From Merdimmobilis hominis (GTDB lineage: Bacteria > Bacillota > Clostridia > Oscillospirales > Ruminococcaceae): a DNA stretch of 64,000 nt. Made by a program: the position numbers and the translations under genes. Shown here in pieces: positions 33,164 through 40,696 of the stretch; the first letter of the stretch is position 1, and each line of letters starts with the position of its first letter. Below the pieces are notes generated by a model. The model was not told the origin of the DNA and ran no database searches. It saw only the letters and a program-made list of their open reading frames with translations. The stretch is from NCBI RefSeq assembly GCF_021109255.1, contig NZ_JAJODG010000002.1. One strand, 5' to 3'.

Positions 33164-33637
33164 TTACTGGAAGGCTTTGTCGAAGGCCGCCTCCGCTTGG
33201 GAGGGATCTCCCGCACAGACAAAGAGCACATAGTTGCCGTTTTCAGTGATCACCGCGTTCTGAACTTTGGCCATCTCCGCGGGGATATACTGTTCAAACC
33301 GCTTGCCTAGGTCTTCCACCCGTTTATCCAGCATGGTTTTAATGGTCTCCACCCCTTTGGCATCCTTTGCCTTAAAGATGGCGAATTCCTCTGCGGTGGC
33401 GCCGGATGCGCTGGAGTAGATGAGATAGCTGTCCACAGCGCTGTCGTCGATGTTGTAGAAGTTGCCGACTACTTCCCCCTCCATCTTCTTCATCTCGTCC
33501 TCCACTTCGGTGGCATCCATCATGGCTTTCATGGTGGCCTCCATGTCAATATCGGTCTTTTCGCTCTTGCCGCAGCCGGTAAGCAACAATGCCGCCGCCA
33601 GCAGGGCCGCCATGGTGATGGTCAACAGTTTTTTCAT
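33164..33637 (-). CDS. DUF4358 domain lipoprotein
   Basis: 157 residues. A lipoprotein signal peptide ends at the lipobox LLLTGC (Cys22), followed by a DUF4358-like domain: GNFYNIDDSAVDSYLIYSSA and AEEFAIFKAKDAKGVETI with the KRFEQYIPAEMAKVQNA helix. Such lipoproteins occur in Clostridia beside SGNH hydrolases and MBOAT acyltransferases. ATG 33637 starts 5 bp after the SGNH stop, with GGAGG inside that gene's end, showing coupling. Function is unknown; a link to envelope acyl or acetyl transfer is inferred from the usual neighbours. Confidence 0.85.
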   Translation of the reverse strand: MKKLLTITMAALLAAALLLTGCGKSEKTDIDMEATMKAMMDATEVEDEMKKMEGEVVGNFYNIDDSAVDSYLIYSSASGATAEEFAIFKAKDAKGVETIKTMLDKRVEDLGKRFEQYIPAEMAKVQNAVITENGNYVLFVCAGDPSQAEAAFDKAFQ

Positions 33638-33642
33638 AGCCG

Positions 33643-34518
33643 TTATTCCTCCGTTACTGTATGTGTTTTCAGATAATCGAACCATTTGGTATAGCTCTCT
33701 GTCCCAAAATGAAGCCCATCGGGGGTGGCGCTGGCGGGCAGGCCGCCGGTTTCATCCTTAAAGGCTTCGGCCACGTTGAGGTAATACACCTGTTTTTCCT
33801 GGGCCATCTGTAAAATAGCTGCATTGGTCTCGTCGATTTTGGCGTTGGTCATCGCCCCATTGTACTTCTGGGCGAACTTTGCCTCGTTGATGGGCAGGAT
33901 CGACTGGACATAGATGATGGCGCCCGGGTGCTGGCTCTTAACCAAGTCGACAAAGTTGGCATAGTAGGACGCTGTCTGCTCCGCTGTCAAACCTCCCACG
34001 CCGTTGGCCCCCAGCATAATGTAGATCTTCTTAGGATGGTAATGGGTCATGGCCTCGGGGATTGTCAGCTCCTGCCCCTCTAGCTCAATGACCTTTTTAG
34101 TCATGATATTGTCCAGATTGATACCAGTGGCTGCCACTACAGTGGCATTGGACATCACCTCGTATAGCTCGATGCCGGTGGTGATGGAATCCCCCACAAA
34201 CATGGCATCGTCAAAGTAATCGCTGCGCACCCGGGGGCTCTCCGGCACCGCTCCCATAAGGCCCTGGGGTTCCTCTGGCTCAGACGAAGATTCCTGAGAG
34301 GAGGGCGGCTGCTCAGAGGAGGAACTTTCCTCCTGAGAAGAAGAGCGGTCCTCCAAGCGGACCACTAAATTTTGGGGCGGGTCGGTCCCCTGAATCCCCT
34401 GCCAAGCCAAGGCGATGAGCGCCGAAGCCGCAGTCAAAACCAACAGCACAATCAATGCGAGAAGCGCCGGGCTTCCCCTGCGCCTCCGATAAATTTTATC
34501 CGTATCTCGTTTTGTCAT
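33643..34518 (-). CDS. Membrane-anchored SGNH/GDSL-family hydrolase
   Basis: 291 residues. A basic N-terminus and one transmembrane helix (~17-40) are followed by a Ser/Glu/Pro-rich extracellular linker (~55-85) and an SGNH domain: block I FVGDSITTG with Ser111, block III LGANG, and block V DGLHF with the catalytic Asp-His. These enzymes de-acylate or transfer acyl groups on wall or surface glycans. ATG 34518 follows AAAGGAG at 5 bp. It is the first gene of the cluster. Substrate is unknown. Confidence 0.9.
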   Translation of the reverse strand: MTKRDTDKIYRRRRGSPALLALIVLLVLTAASALIALAWQGIQGTDPPQNLVVRLEDRSSSQEESSSSEQPPSSQESSSEPEEPQGLMGAVPESPRVRSDYFDDAMFVGDSITTGIELYEVMSNATVVAATGINLDNIMTKKVIELEGQELTIPEAMTHYHPKKIYIMLGANGVGGLTAEQTASYYANFVDLVKSQHPGAIIYVQSILPINEAKFAQKYNGAMTNAKIDETNAAILQMAQEKQVYYLNVAEAFKDETGGLPASATPDGLHFGTESYTKWFDYLKTHTVTEE

Positions 34519-34932
34519 ACCTGCTCCTTTTATCCGTCCCCCTGTGGTTTCTATTCCAGACCCGCCCGCCAAATCGGCGCCGTTTAAAAAAGATTCCCCA
34601 GGGATTCCTGTATTTGGATGTTCCACTGGACTGCCGCCTGAAACCAGGCCCGGCGTGCCAATGAAAAAAGGGCACGATCTCCCTTCCCGATGAAGGGGGT
34701 GGCTCTTTGGCTATTTTACCGCAAAGTCTGCACAAATTTTAAAGAATTGCGGTGCGGCTCCTGCCGCAAAGGGTCGCGCCCTGCAAGCAATTCTTTGAAT
34801 GCCATAGCTCTGCTGTGGCTATTTTACCATATTTCCGGAATTTTTCAAAGGGGCCAAACTATAAACACAAATATTTTACAATTCTTTGGAAATCTGGAGT
34901 GAATCCCTCCATTATACAAAAAGTTATAAACA

Positions 34933-34999
34933 CTTTCCACAGAGTTTTCCACATAAAATCCAATTTTCCCGATTTTTATAAGGAAAATCGTTTTCCACA
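34933..34999 (+). promoter_or_regulatory. Cluster of three DnaA-box-like 9-mers
   Basis: CTTTCCACA (34933-34941), TTTTCCACA (34945-34953) and TTTTCCACA (34991-34999), all in one orientation, in an AT-rich stretch. TTTTCCACA is one base from the consensus TTATCCACA. This could be part of an origin or a DnaA-titration site; the usual dnaA neighbour is absent. Confidence 0.4.
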
Positions 35000-35169
35000 G
35001 AAGATATGTTCTCTTTTATTATACCAATAGTGATTGCTCAGTTATCCTCTCCCAGCGGAATTTTGTGGGAAAGCCCAGCGTTTCCCCACCACTTTATATT
35101 ATGGGGCGGGGGCCGAAGAAGGCGCTTGGGAAATGACTGATGATGCCTTAAAATTTTATGCGCTATCCC

Positions 35170-35198
35170 TTGACAAGTATTCTCTGCGATGCTATAAT
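35170..35198 (+). promoter_or_regulatory. tRNA-Leu promoter, perfect consensus
   Basis: TTGACA (35170-35175), 17-bp spacer, TATAAT (35193-35198), 34 bp before the tRNA. Confidence 0.9.
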
Positions 35199-35232
35199 AA
35201 TCCTTGCATTTGCAGGTAGTATCTGTGAATAT

Positions 35233-35319
35233 GCGAGGGTGGCGGAATCGGCAGACGCACCAGCTTGAGGTGCTGGCGGAGTAACTACCGTGAGGGTTCA
35301 AGTCCCTTCTCTCGCACCA
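35233..35319 (+). tRNA. tRNA-Leu, anticodon GAG
   Basis: 87 nt with an encoded CCA end. The acceptor stem GCGAGGG pairs with CUCUCGC (one G-U), the anticodon stem CCAGC/GCUGG encloses loop UUGAGGU giving anticodon GAG, the long class II variable arm is present, and the T-arm carries GGUUCAAGUCC. It reads CUC and CUU codons. It is transcribed from a consensus promoter and ends in a strong terminator. Confidence 0.97.
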
Positions 35320-35355
35320 AAAAGAAAGACACGCTAAAAGCGTGTCTTTCTTTTT
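35319..35355 (+). terminator. Terminator after tRNA-Leu
   Basis: Perfect 17-bp stem (35319-35335 with 35339-35355) with an AAA loop, ending in TTTTT. Confidence 0.92.
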
Positions 35356-35378
35356 GGGTTCCGGTGATTTAAATACTC

Positions 35379-35464
35379 GGGGCAAATGAATTGCCCCTGC
35401 GCCAAGGTTTTGCCTACGGCAAAACGCTTCCACGGCGCAAACGCGCCGCTGGCCCAGAAGGGCC
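35379..35464 (+). repeat. Row of four perfect hairpins after tRNA-Leu
   Basis: GGGGCAA/TTGCCCC (35379-35397), GTTTTGCC/GGCAAAAC (35407-35425), CGGCGC/GCGCCG (35433-35448) and GGCCC/GGGCC (35451-35464), with loops of 3-5 nt and short gaps. This resembles a palindromic intergenic (REP/BIME-like) element or a structured small RNA. Confidence 0.6.
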
Positions 35465-35529
35465 GTTGGGTTGCATTTCTTCGAATAGTCTCAAAGCCGA
35501 AAATATCGATTTTAACCGTTCCGCCAAAG

Positions 35530-35565
35530 AAAACCCGCTTAAACAGTTTGTTTAAGCGGGTTTTT
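35530..35565 (+). terminator. Strong terminator downstream of the hairpin row
   Basis: Perfect 15-bp stem AAAACCCGCTTAAAC/GTTTAAGCGGGTTTT, 5-nt loop, five Ts. No gene precedes it except the hairpin row. Confidence 0.85.
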
Positions 35566-35685
35566 CGTCTCTAAAAGTCGTCTTTTACCTAACCTGTATT
35601 TGAAAAAATGTTGATGTTACTGGCCGACCCAGCAATTGGCTACTGGGCAGTAGCCCGTATGGCTTAATCACAGGCTAAAAAGTAC

Positions 35686-35727
35686 AGCCCCTGATCCTCC
35701 TTCTTAGGAGAACCAGGGGCTTTTTTT
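35686..35727 (+). terminator. Terminator-like hairpin with T7
   Basis: AGCCCCTG/CAGGGGCT outer stem with an inner CCTCC/GGAG stem, then seven Ts. No gene is seen upstream on this strand in the preceding 120 bp. Confidence 0.7.
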
Positions 35728-35890
35728 ATTTCAGGATGATGTGATAAACCCCGTACTGCCGCAGCATCTCCCCAAGCTCTTGGAGAGAGATGGTCTTGGT
35801 GTCGGAGTTGGACTTTCGTTTCTGGAAGAAAATTCCTGGGTATTCCAGCACCGCCGCGGCATGGGCTCTGGTAAAAGCTAGTGGATCCCT
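35726..35890 (-). pseudogene. Possible gene remnant (54 codons, no start)
   Basis: A minus-strand open stretch with protein-like composition ends in TAA at 35726 and is bounded upstream by an in-frame TAG, without a start codon or ribosome site. The readable C-terminal part contains QKRKSNSDTKTISLQELGEM. It may be the tail of a decayed gene; the family is not recognised. Confidence 0.25.
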
Positions 35891-35997
35891 CTATCTTCCT
35901 TTCATAAAGCTGTCTGCTTTTTTAGGTATAAAAAGTTGAGATATACAGATTCTAATGGGGATACAACTAGCTGAAATGCTGGAACAGGAGAGATATT

Positions 35998-36704
35998 ATG
36001 AAGCAAAAAAATTGGTATTGGGCCATTGCCGGTTTGGCGGCCCTTATCCTTGTGGTTTTGATTTGGAGGGCGTGTTTTCCCCAGCCTCCCCTAACGCCAG
36101 CGGCAGCGCCGGGCAGATGGATCACAGCCAGATGGATCATGGGAGCTCCCATTCGGACCCCAGCCTCCAAGCCTACTTGGACGAGCAAAACACTATCATG
36201 TCCACCATGATGGATGACATGGGGAACATTCAACATTCGGGGAGTGCTGCTGTCGACTTCCTCGCGGGTATGATCCCTCACCACGCATCTGCCATTTCCA
36301 TGGCCGAAAGCTATCTGAACAACGGCGGTTCCCATCCGGAATTAAAACCTCTAGCCGAGTCGATCATCACCGCTCAAAAAGCGGAGATCGATGAGATGAA
36401 GGCCATGATTCAGGAGCGTGAGACCACCGCGGTCAAAGATGAAGAGCAGGAATCCGCTTACCTGGATGCATACAACAAACTGATGCTGTCCTCTCATGCG
36501 GTGCATACAGACGGCGACAGCTTAGACGAAGCTTTTGCCCGGGGGATGATGCTCCACCACCAGATGGCGGTGGACATGTCCAATGCCATCCTGGTTCACA
36601 CCGAAGATGAAGCAGTCAAAAAGCTGGCCCAAAACATTGTAGACGCCCAACAAGAAGAGATCACCCAGATGCAGTCCATCCTCGATGATCTTCCCAAATC
36701 ATAA
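35998..36704 (+). CDS. DUF305 protein with an apparent frameshift after its membrane anchor
   Basis: ATG 35998, preceded by ACAGGAGAGATATT, encodes an N-terminal anchor (MKQKNWYWAIAGLAALILVV and on). The DUF305 part continues in the frame one base earlier from about 36080 and ends at 36704. A single missing base in the TTTTCCCC run near 36078-36085 would join them. The body has a Met/His-rich linker (DHSQMDHGSSHSD) and two DUF305 helices with GMIPHHASAISMA and GMMLHHQMAVDMS, motifs suggestive of metal (copper) binding. It could be a true frameshift mutation, phase variation or a sequencing error. An alternative is translation from ATG 36117 without the anchor. Confidence 0.8.
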
Positions 36705-36718
36705 TTCCCAATATCCTG

Positions 36719-36745
36719 TGGCCGCCCAACAAGGGCGGCCATTTT
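36719..36745 (+). terminator. Terminator after the DUF305 gene
   Basis: TGGCCGCCC/GGGCGGCCA with a 5-nt loop, then TTTTG. Confidence 0.85.
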
Positions 36746-36803
36746 GCTGTCCTCCTGCTGTTTCCCTTTCCCATTGGCGGCTTTAGCATCAAGCGGATTT
36801 GGA

Positions 36804-36965
36804 TCATTCACAGGAAGAAACTCCTCCCCGCCTCTCCAACAGCTCACCAAGTGTGAACTGGGTCTGCTCAAAACACTGCGCCAAAAGAGGGTTCCCACTT
36901 TCATCCTCAAATATAGCAACCGGAATTCCGGTGGACTGCTGTAGGAAAGATAGGTGCCCTCCTAC
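36804..36965 (-). pseudogene. Possible second gene remnant
   Basis: A minus-strand frame with natural-looking sequence (QQSTGIPVAIFEDESGNPLL, then a Cys-Phe-Glu and LGELLERR segment) ends in TGA at 36804. Upstream the frame runs into the 3' end of the 83-residue membrane-protein gene with no start of its own. It may be a fragment of a disrupted gene; the family is not recognised. Confidence 0.25.
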
Positions 36966-37213
36966 GCGGCAGTAGGCCGGTGAGGGGTGTGCTTTCCAGA
37001 AAGAGGGACCACATTCCGGGCCCTGCGGGGCTGTTTTTGTCCCGGATTACTGAGGAGGCAGCAGCCTGCAAGGAGGACAAATCCCACCGTGTAGGCAATC
37101 CATCTCCCCAGGGAGAAAGCGCCGGTCTCAAACCCGCCTGCGGATCCTAGCGCCAGCAGGAGGCACACCAAAAAAAGGGTATCTTTCCAAAAGTGTATCC
37201 AGGTTTTTCTCAT
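36962..37213 (-). CDS. SOS-controlled small membrane protein (83 aa), function unknown
   Basis: A short basic N-terminus (MRKTWIHFWK) is followed by two hydrophobic helices (~11-28 and ~36-55) and a basic, Pro-rich tail (~56-83). ATG 37213 has GGAGGAGG 7-10 bp upstream. Its promoter at 37279-37308 contains a perfect LexA box between -35 and -10, and a second near-perfect box lies just after the transcription start. SOS-induced small membrane proteins in other bacteria include division inhibitors and depolarising toxins; similarity to a named one was not seen. No partner gene follows. Confidence 0.8.
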   Translation of the reverse strand: MRKTWIHFWKDTLFLVCLLLALGSAGGFETGAFSLGRWIAYTVGFVLLAGCCLLSNPGQKQPRRARNVVPLSGKHTPHRPTAA

Positions 37214-37250
37214 TCCAATTCCTCCTCCCGCCAGCGATCCGCCGCGCGTT

Positions 37251-37264
37251 CGATCATATGTTCG
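37251..37264 (-). promoter_or_regulatory. Second LexA-like box
   Basis: Minus-strand CGAAC-ATAT-GATCG, one mismatch from the palindrome CGAACATATGTTCG, located about +8 to +21 of the inferred transcript. Confidence 0.65.
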
Positions 37265-37278
37265 TTCCCTGTGTTCTC

Positions 37279-37308
37279 AGTATATCAGAACGTGCGTTCG
37301 GTTTTCAA
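37279..37308 (-). promoter_or_regulatory. SOS promoter with LexA box in the spacer
   Basis: TTGAAA (37303-37308), 18-bp spacer, TATACT (37279-37284), minus strand. The spacer contains CGAACGCACGTTC (37288-37300), a full match to CGAACRNRYGTTC. Confidence 0.85.
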
Positions 37309-37398
37309 TGGACGATGTGAACAAAGATTCGTCATTATTTTCAGAAACTATTGTTCGCCTCTCAACAAACCGCTTAGGGGATTTCTGTGGGGCTTGGA

Positions 37399-37427
37399 TT
37401 GTACTTTCCTCTTCCCCATGCTATAAT
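37399..37427 (+). promoter_or_regulatory. proC promoter
   Basis: TTGTAC (37399-37404), 17-bp spacer, perfect TATAAT (37422-37427). It is ~110 bp before proC; the leader has two small GC hairpins. Confidence 0.7.
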
Positions 37428-37535
37428 TGCAGGTACAATCCATTGGGCCGGCCTTTTGAGGAATGCAGATTCCTGGGGCGTTCTGCCCCCTACGGACGGC
37501 CCTGCGGCAACACAAAATTGGGAGGAGAACACCCT

Positions 37536-38321
37536 ATGAAAAGACTTGGATTTATCGGCATGGGCAACATGGCTTCCGCTATCCTGCTGGGCGCCCTCAA
37601 AGCGGGCTACCTGCATGCGGAGCAGGTCTACGCCTACGACATTGATCAGAAAAAAGTGGAGGCCATGGGTCGAGAGACCGGCATCCACCCCGCTTCCACT
37701 GCGGAAGAGCTGGTGGCCCAATCGGATATTGTGCTGATGGCAGTCAAGCCCTACAACATCGAAGAAGTTGTCAAGGAGCATTACGACGCTTTCAAAGGCA
37801 AAGCCATCATCTCCATCGCCCTGGGCTGGACCTATGAAAAATACCGGGAAATCCTCCCCCAAGAGACCCGGGTGGCCTTTGTCATGCCCAATACCCCCTG
37901 CATGGTGGGCGAGGGGATGGCCCTTTTGGAGGAAACCAACAACCTCGCCCCCGAAGAACTGGAATTCACCAAGGGCCTTTTTGAAAGCATTGGTAAACTT
38001 CTTCCAGTGAAAACCAGCCTGATGAATGTGGGCGGCACCTTGAGCGGCTGCGGCCCCGCCTTCCTCTATGTGATTATGGAAGCTCTGGCCGACGGCGCCG
38101 TCTTCCACGGCCTGCCCCGGGATATGGCTTACACCCTGGTCAGCCAGATGGTGCTGGGCTCCGGCAAGATGCTGGCGGAGAGCGGCCTACACCCCGGCAA
38201 GCTGAAGGACAATGTCTGCTCGCCGGCCGGCAGCACCATCCGCGGCGTCCGCGCCCTGGAGGATGGCAATATCCGCGCCACTCTCATCGACGCCATCGAC
38301 CGCGCCGTCATGATGAAATAG
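37536..38321 (+). CDS. proC: Pyrroline-5-carboxylate reductase
   Basis: The last step of proline synthesis, reducing P5C with NAD(P)H (261 aa). The Rossmann motif FIGMGNMASA is at the N-terminus, MPNTPCMVGEG in the middle, and the family signature near the C-terminus (SGCGPAFLYVIMEALADGAV, then DNVCSPAGSTIRGVRALE). ATG 37536 is preceded by TTGGGAGGAG; a longer open frame upstream spans the promoter and is not coding. No proA or proB is nearby. Confidence 0.96.
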   Translation: MKRLGFIGMGNMASAILLGALKAGYLHAEQVYAYDIDQKKVEAMGRETGIHPASTAEELVAQSDIVLMAVKPYNIEEVVKEHYDAFKGKAIISIALGWTYEKYREILPQETRVAFVMPNTPCMVGEGMALLEETNNLAPEELEFTKGLFESIGKLLPVKTSLMNVGGTLSGCGPAFLYVIMEALADGAVFHGLPRDMAYTLVSQMVLGSGKMLAESGLHPGKLKDNVCSPAGSTIRGVRALEDGNIRATLIDAIDRAVMMK

Positions 38322-38396
38322 CCTTTGCTCCATCCCGTTCGGGGGATGATTCCCCCAGGCAGTTTTCCCATTTTGGAAAGGAGGAGACGACCCGCC

Positions 38397-38954
38397 ATGG
38401 AATCCTTACTGGAACAAATTTCCCAGTGGCACGAGGCCGACCAGCACCAGAAGATTGTAGACGCCATCCTGCAGCTCCCCCAGGAGGAGCGCACCTACCA
38501 GATCACCGGGTACCTGGCCCGGGCTTACAACAACCTGGCCCGCTATGAAGAGGGCCTTGCCCTGTTAGAGAGCATTGCAGATGAGGGACGGGAGGACTGG
38601 GTCTGGTGGTACCGGATGGGGTACTCCTATTTCCGCCTCTCCCGGTTTGCAGAGGCGGAGGAAGCCTTTCAAAGGGCAGTCGCCCTCAACCCAGAGGAGG
38701 GGGACTGCTGGTATTTCCTCTGCCGGATCTATCGGGATTCCATCCACAAGCCGGAGGCCCTGGCCGCTGCTCTGGAACAGCTCAAACGGGTAGATCCCCG
38801 GGAGTTCTACCGCAGCTTTGACAACATGAAGCCCATTTCCGCCCCTGGTGGGAACAAAACCCACAGGCAATATCCCAATGGGCCGGAGAACAGCCGCTAC
38901 GAGCCCCTCCCCCGCCCCGGCCTGGGGCCAGAAGACCACCTGGAAGATTGGTAA
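38397..38954 (+). CDS. Tetratricopeptide-repeat protein
   Basis: 185 residues. The N-terminal SLLEQISQWHEADQHQKIVD opening and the helical pairs that follow (ARAYNNLARYEEGLALLESI; MGYSYFRLSRFAEAEEAFQR with LNPEE) are TPR units. It matches a small TPR family found in many Firmicutes and enterics, of unknown role. The last ~45 residues are Pro/Asn-rich. ATG 38397 follows AAAGGAGGAG at slightly long spacing. It lies 75 bp after proC in the same direction and may share its transcript. Confidence 0.85.
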   Translation: MESLLEQISQWHEADQHQKIVDAILQLPQEERTYQITGYLARAYNNLARYEEGLALLESIADEGREDWVWWYRMGYSYFRLSRFAEAEEAFQRAVALNPEEGDCWYFLCRIYRDSIHKPEALAAALEQLKRVDPREFYRSFDNMKPISAPGGNKTHRQYPNGPENSRYEPLPRPGLGPEDHLEDW

Positions 38955-38959
38955 ACCCA

Positions 38960-38990
38960 CCGCCCGAGGGGATTCCCCGGGCGGTTTTTC
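38960..38990 (+). terminator. Terminator after the TPR gene
   Basis: CCGCCCG/CGGGCGG with an 11-nt loop and TTTTT. Confidence 0.85.
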
Positions 38991-39076
38991 TTTGGGGTGG
39001 GTCCCCGTCGTGTATCTTTATCCACGGCCATCCAGGGAAAGGGCCGTGGTTGCTATATCTACAGCCTTGTCCCATG

Positions 39077-39112
39077 AAAAAGACCCCGCCTGAGATGCTC
39101 AGGCGGGGTCTT
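39077..39112 (-). terminator. Terminator after the AbgB-like gene
   Basis: GACCCCGCCTGAG/CTCAGGCGGGGTC with an ATG loop. TTTTTC follows on the minus strand. Confidence 0.88.
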
Positions 39113-39134
39113 CGCTATGTGATCTGTAACCGGT

Positions 39135-40514
39135 TTACGGGATCGGCAGTTCTTCGGGGATGGGGCAGATATACGGCTTGCCGCCGGTCTCCTTGACAAA
39201 TTCCGCTTTGGCCTTCTCAACGATGTCGGGGTTCTCTATGACCTTGAGGCCGAACAGGGCAATGACCCGGGAGGCATAGATCATGCCGCGGAGGCCCAAG
39301 GAGTGGCCGGAGCAGGCAGAATTCTGCCAGCTGTGGCCGGGGGCGCCGATGGCAAAGCAGGCGGTGGAGAAGGAGCCTCCAGGCACAATGTGCTGCACAT
39401 CGCCCACATCGCTGGAGCCGTAGCCGTCGACAGGCTCGATGGGAAGCAGCCCCTCATGAAGGTCGGTCCCCTCGGGGGCGTAAGCCTTGGTGCGCAGCTG
39501 CTCATACAGCTCGGGCATCGTCTGGTTGAGGGCGTGGGCAAAATCCTTTTCCTCTTGGGTAAACGCCTCTTTAGGAGCCTCGGCCAGGCAGTCGTACAGG
39601 ACTTTGGAGAGCTCCATGTTGCACAGCCGGTTGTAGCAGCCGCCCAGGAACTCGATTTCCAGTTCAGTCTCGGTCATCATGGCAGCGCCTTTGGCCACCT
39701 TGACCAACCGGTCGTACACATCCACCACCGCATCCCGGGTCAGGGCGCGTACAAAGTATTTGGAACTGGCCTTGTCGGGGACGATGTTGGGGGCAGTGCC
39801 TCCCTCCAGGATGATGTAGTGAATCCGAACATCACTGGTGACGTGTTCCCGCAAGTAGTTGGCTCCCACGTTCATCAGTTCCACCGCGTCCAAAGCGGAG
39901 CGACCGTTGTGGGGGTCGCCGCCGGCGTGGGCGGTTCTGCCTTTAAAGTGGAAGATCGCCGAATTGAGGGCGGTGTTTTTACCGGTGCGCACCGCGTTGG
40001 TGGTGCCGGGGTGGAAGTCCACGCACAGGTCCAGACCGTCAAAGGCATGGCCCCGGGCCATAAAGGATTTTCCGGTTAGAACTTCCTCAGCTGGGCAGCC
40101 GTAATAAACCACTGTACCAGGAAGTTTGCGCTCCTCCATCTCCGCTTTCAGGCCCAGAGCGCCGCCCAATGCGCCCACACCCAGCAGGTTGTGGCCGCAG
40201 CCCTGGCCATAGTCGCCGGGGACCGCCGCTTCCTTGTGGGTGACCAGCTTCTGGCTCATGCCGGGCAGGGCGTCCAATTCACCCAAGATGCCGATGACTG
40301 GATGGCCGCTGCCCCAGGTGGCCTTGATGGCAGTGGGGACGCCGCCTGCGCCGATCTCCACGTCAAAGCCCGCCTCTTTGAGGGCGGTGGAAATCCATTG
40401 GCAGGCATTGAACTCCCGGTATGGCCCCTCCGGTTTTTCCCACATCTTTTTGGCGATGCCCTCCAGCATGGCCCGGTTCTTTTCAATGGCCTGGTACGCA
40501 ATTGTCCCGTTCAT
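39135..40514 (-). CDS. M20 family amidohydrolase, AbgB-like (aminobenzoyl-glutamate utilisation type)
   Basis: 459 residues. M20 metallopeptidase layout: DALPGM and GQGCGHNLLGVG metal region, CPAEEVLTGKSFM with the general-base glutamates, a dimerisation domain (HFKGRTAHAGGDPHNGRSALDAV), and the C-terminal SSDVGDVQHIVPG typical of AbgB rather than plain M20 peptidases. AbgB homologues cleave p-aminobenzoyl-glutamate or N-acyl amino acids. No AbgA or AbgT partner is adjacent. It has its own terminator and lies downstream of, but separate from, the DUF1177-AroM-M29 genes. Real substrate unknown. Confidence 0.92.
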   Translation of the reverse strand: MNGTIAYQAIEKNRAMLEGIAKKMWEKPEGPYREFNACQWISTALKEAGFDVEIGAGGVPTAIKATWGSGHPVIGILGELDALPGMSQKLVTHKEAAVPGDYGQGCGHNLLGVGALGGALGLKAEMEERKLPGTVVYYGCPAEEVLTGKSFMARGHAFDGLDLCVDFHPGTTNAVRTGKNTALNSAIFHFKGRTAHAGGDPHNGRSALDAVELMNVGANYLREHVTSDVRIHYIILEGGTAPNIVPDKASSKYFVRALTRDAVVDVYDRLVKVAKGAAMMTETELEIEFLGGCYNRLCNMELSKVLYDCLAEAPKEAFTQEEKDFAHALNQTMPELYEQLRTKAYAPEGTDLHEGLLPIEPVDGYGSSDVGDVQHIVPGGSFSTACFAIGAPGHSWQNSACSGHSLGLRGMIYASRVIALFGLKVIENPDIVEKAKAEFVKETGGKPYICPIPEELPIP

Positions 40515-40653
40515 TTGAGATGCTCTCCTTTCTATGTCGCCGAAGGTGCTTCCCTCGGCATATTCTGTTTTCTGGTAACATCAGTATAACAGAATATATA
40601 GACACATTCCATAGAACTATTCCACAATTATAGATCTATTTTCTCTATTATGG

Positions 40654-40683
40654 AAAAAGCCCCGGAGTAGCTTCTCCGGGGCT
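40654..40683 (-). terminator. Terminator after the M29-like gene
   Basis: AGCCCCGGAG/CTCCGGGGCT with a short loop. TTTTTCC follows on the minus strand. Confidence 0.85.
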
Positions 40684-40696
40684 GGGGTATTCCTTT

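Larger units (their letters stand above)
34519..35232. other. AT-rich 714-bp gene-free region with repeats and DnaA-box-like sites
   Basis: No credible gene. A 13-bp direct repeat TGGCTATTTTACC occurs at 34708-34720 and 34816-34828, and an inverted repeat AAAGAATTGC/GCAATTCTTT at 34741-34750 and 34787-34796. Three DnaA-box-like 9-mers follow (34933-34999), then the tRNA promoter. GC content drops sharply compared with flanks. Confidence 0.6.

Noticed and set aside
35038..35433. Minus-strand 131-codon frame across the tRNA-Leu gene
   Set aside because: It is antisense to tRNA-Leu and its terminator; such frames over tRNA-Leu are a known false gene type, and there is no ribosome site.
35379..35464. 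CRISPR-like array
   Set aside because: The units are four different palindromes, not identical repeats with spacers, and no cas gene is present.
35233..35600. Integrated element attached to tRNA-Leu
   Set aside because: No repeat of the tRNA 3' end and no integrase are seen downstream in the window.
36070..36095. Programmed -1 frameshift in the DUF305 gene
   Set aside because: The TTTTCCCC run does not allow clean re-pairing of both tRNAs after a -1 slip, and no stimulatory hairpin or pseudoknot was evident; mutation or sequence error is simpler.
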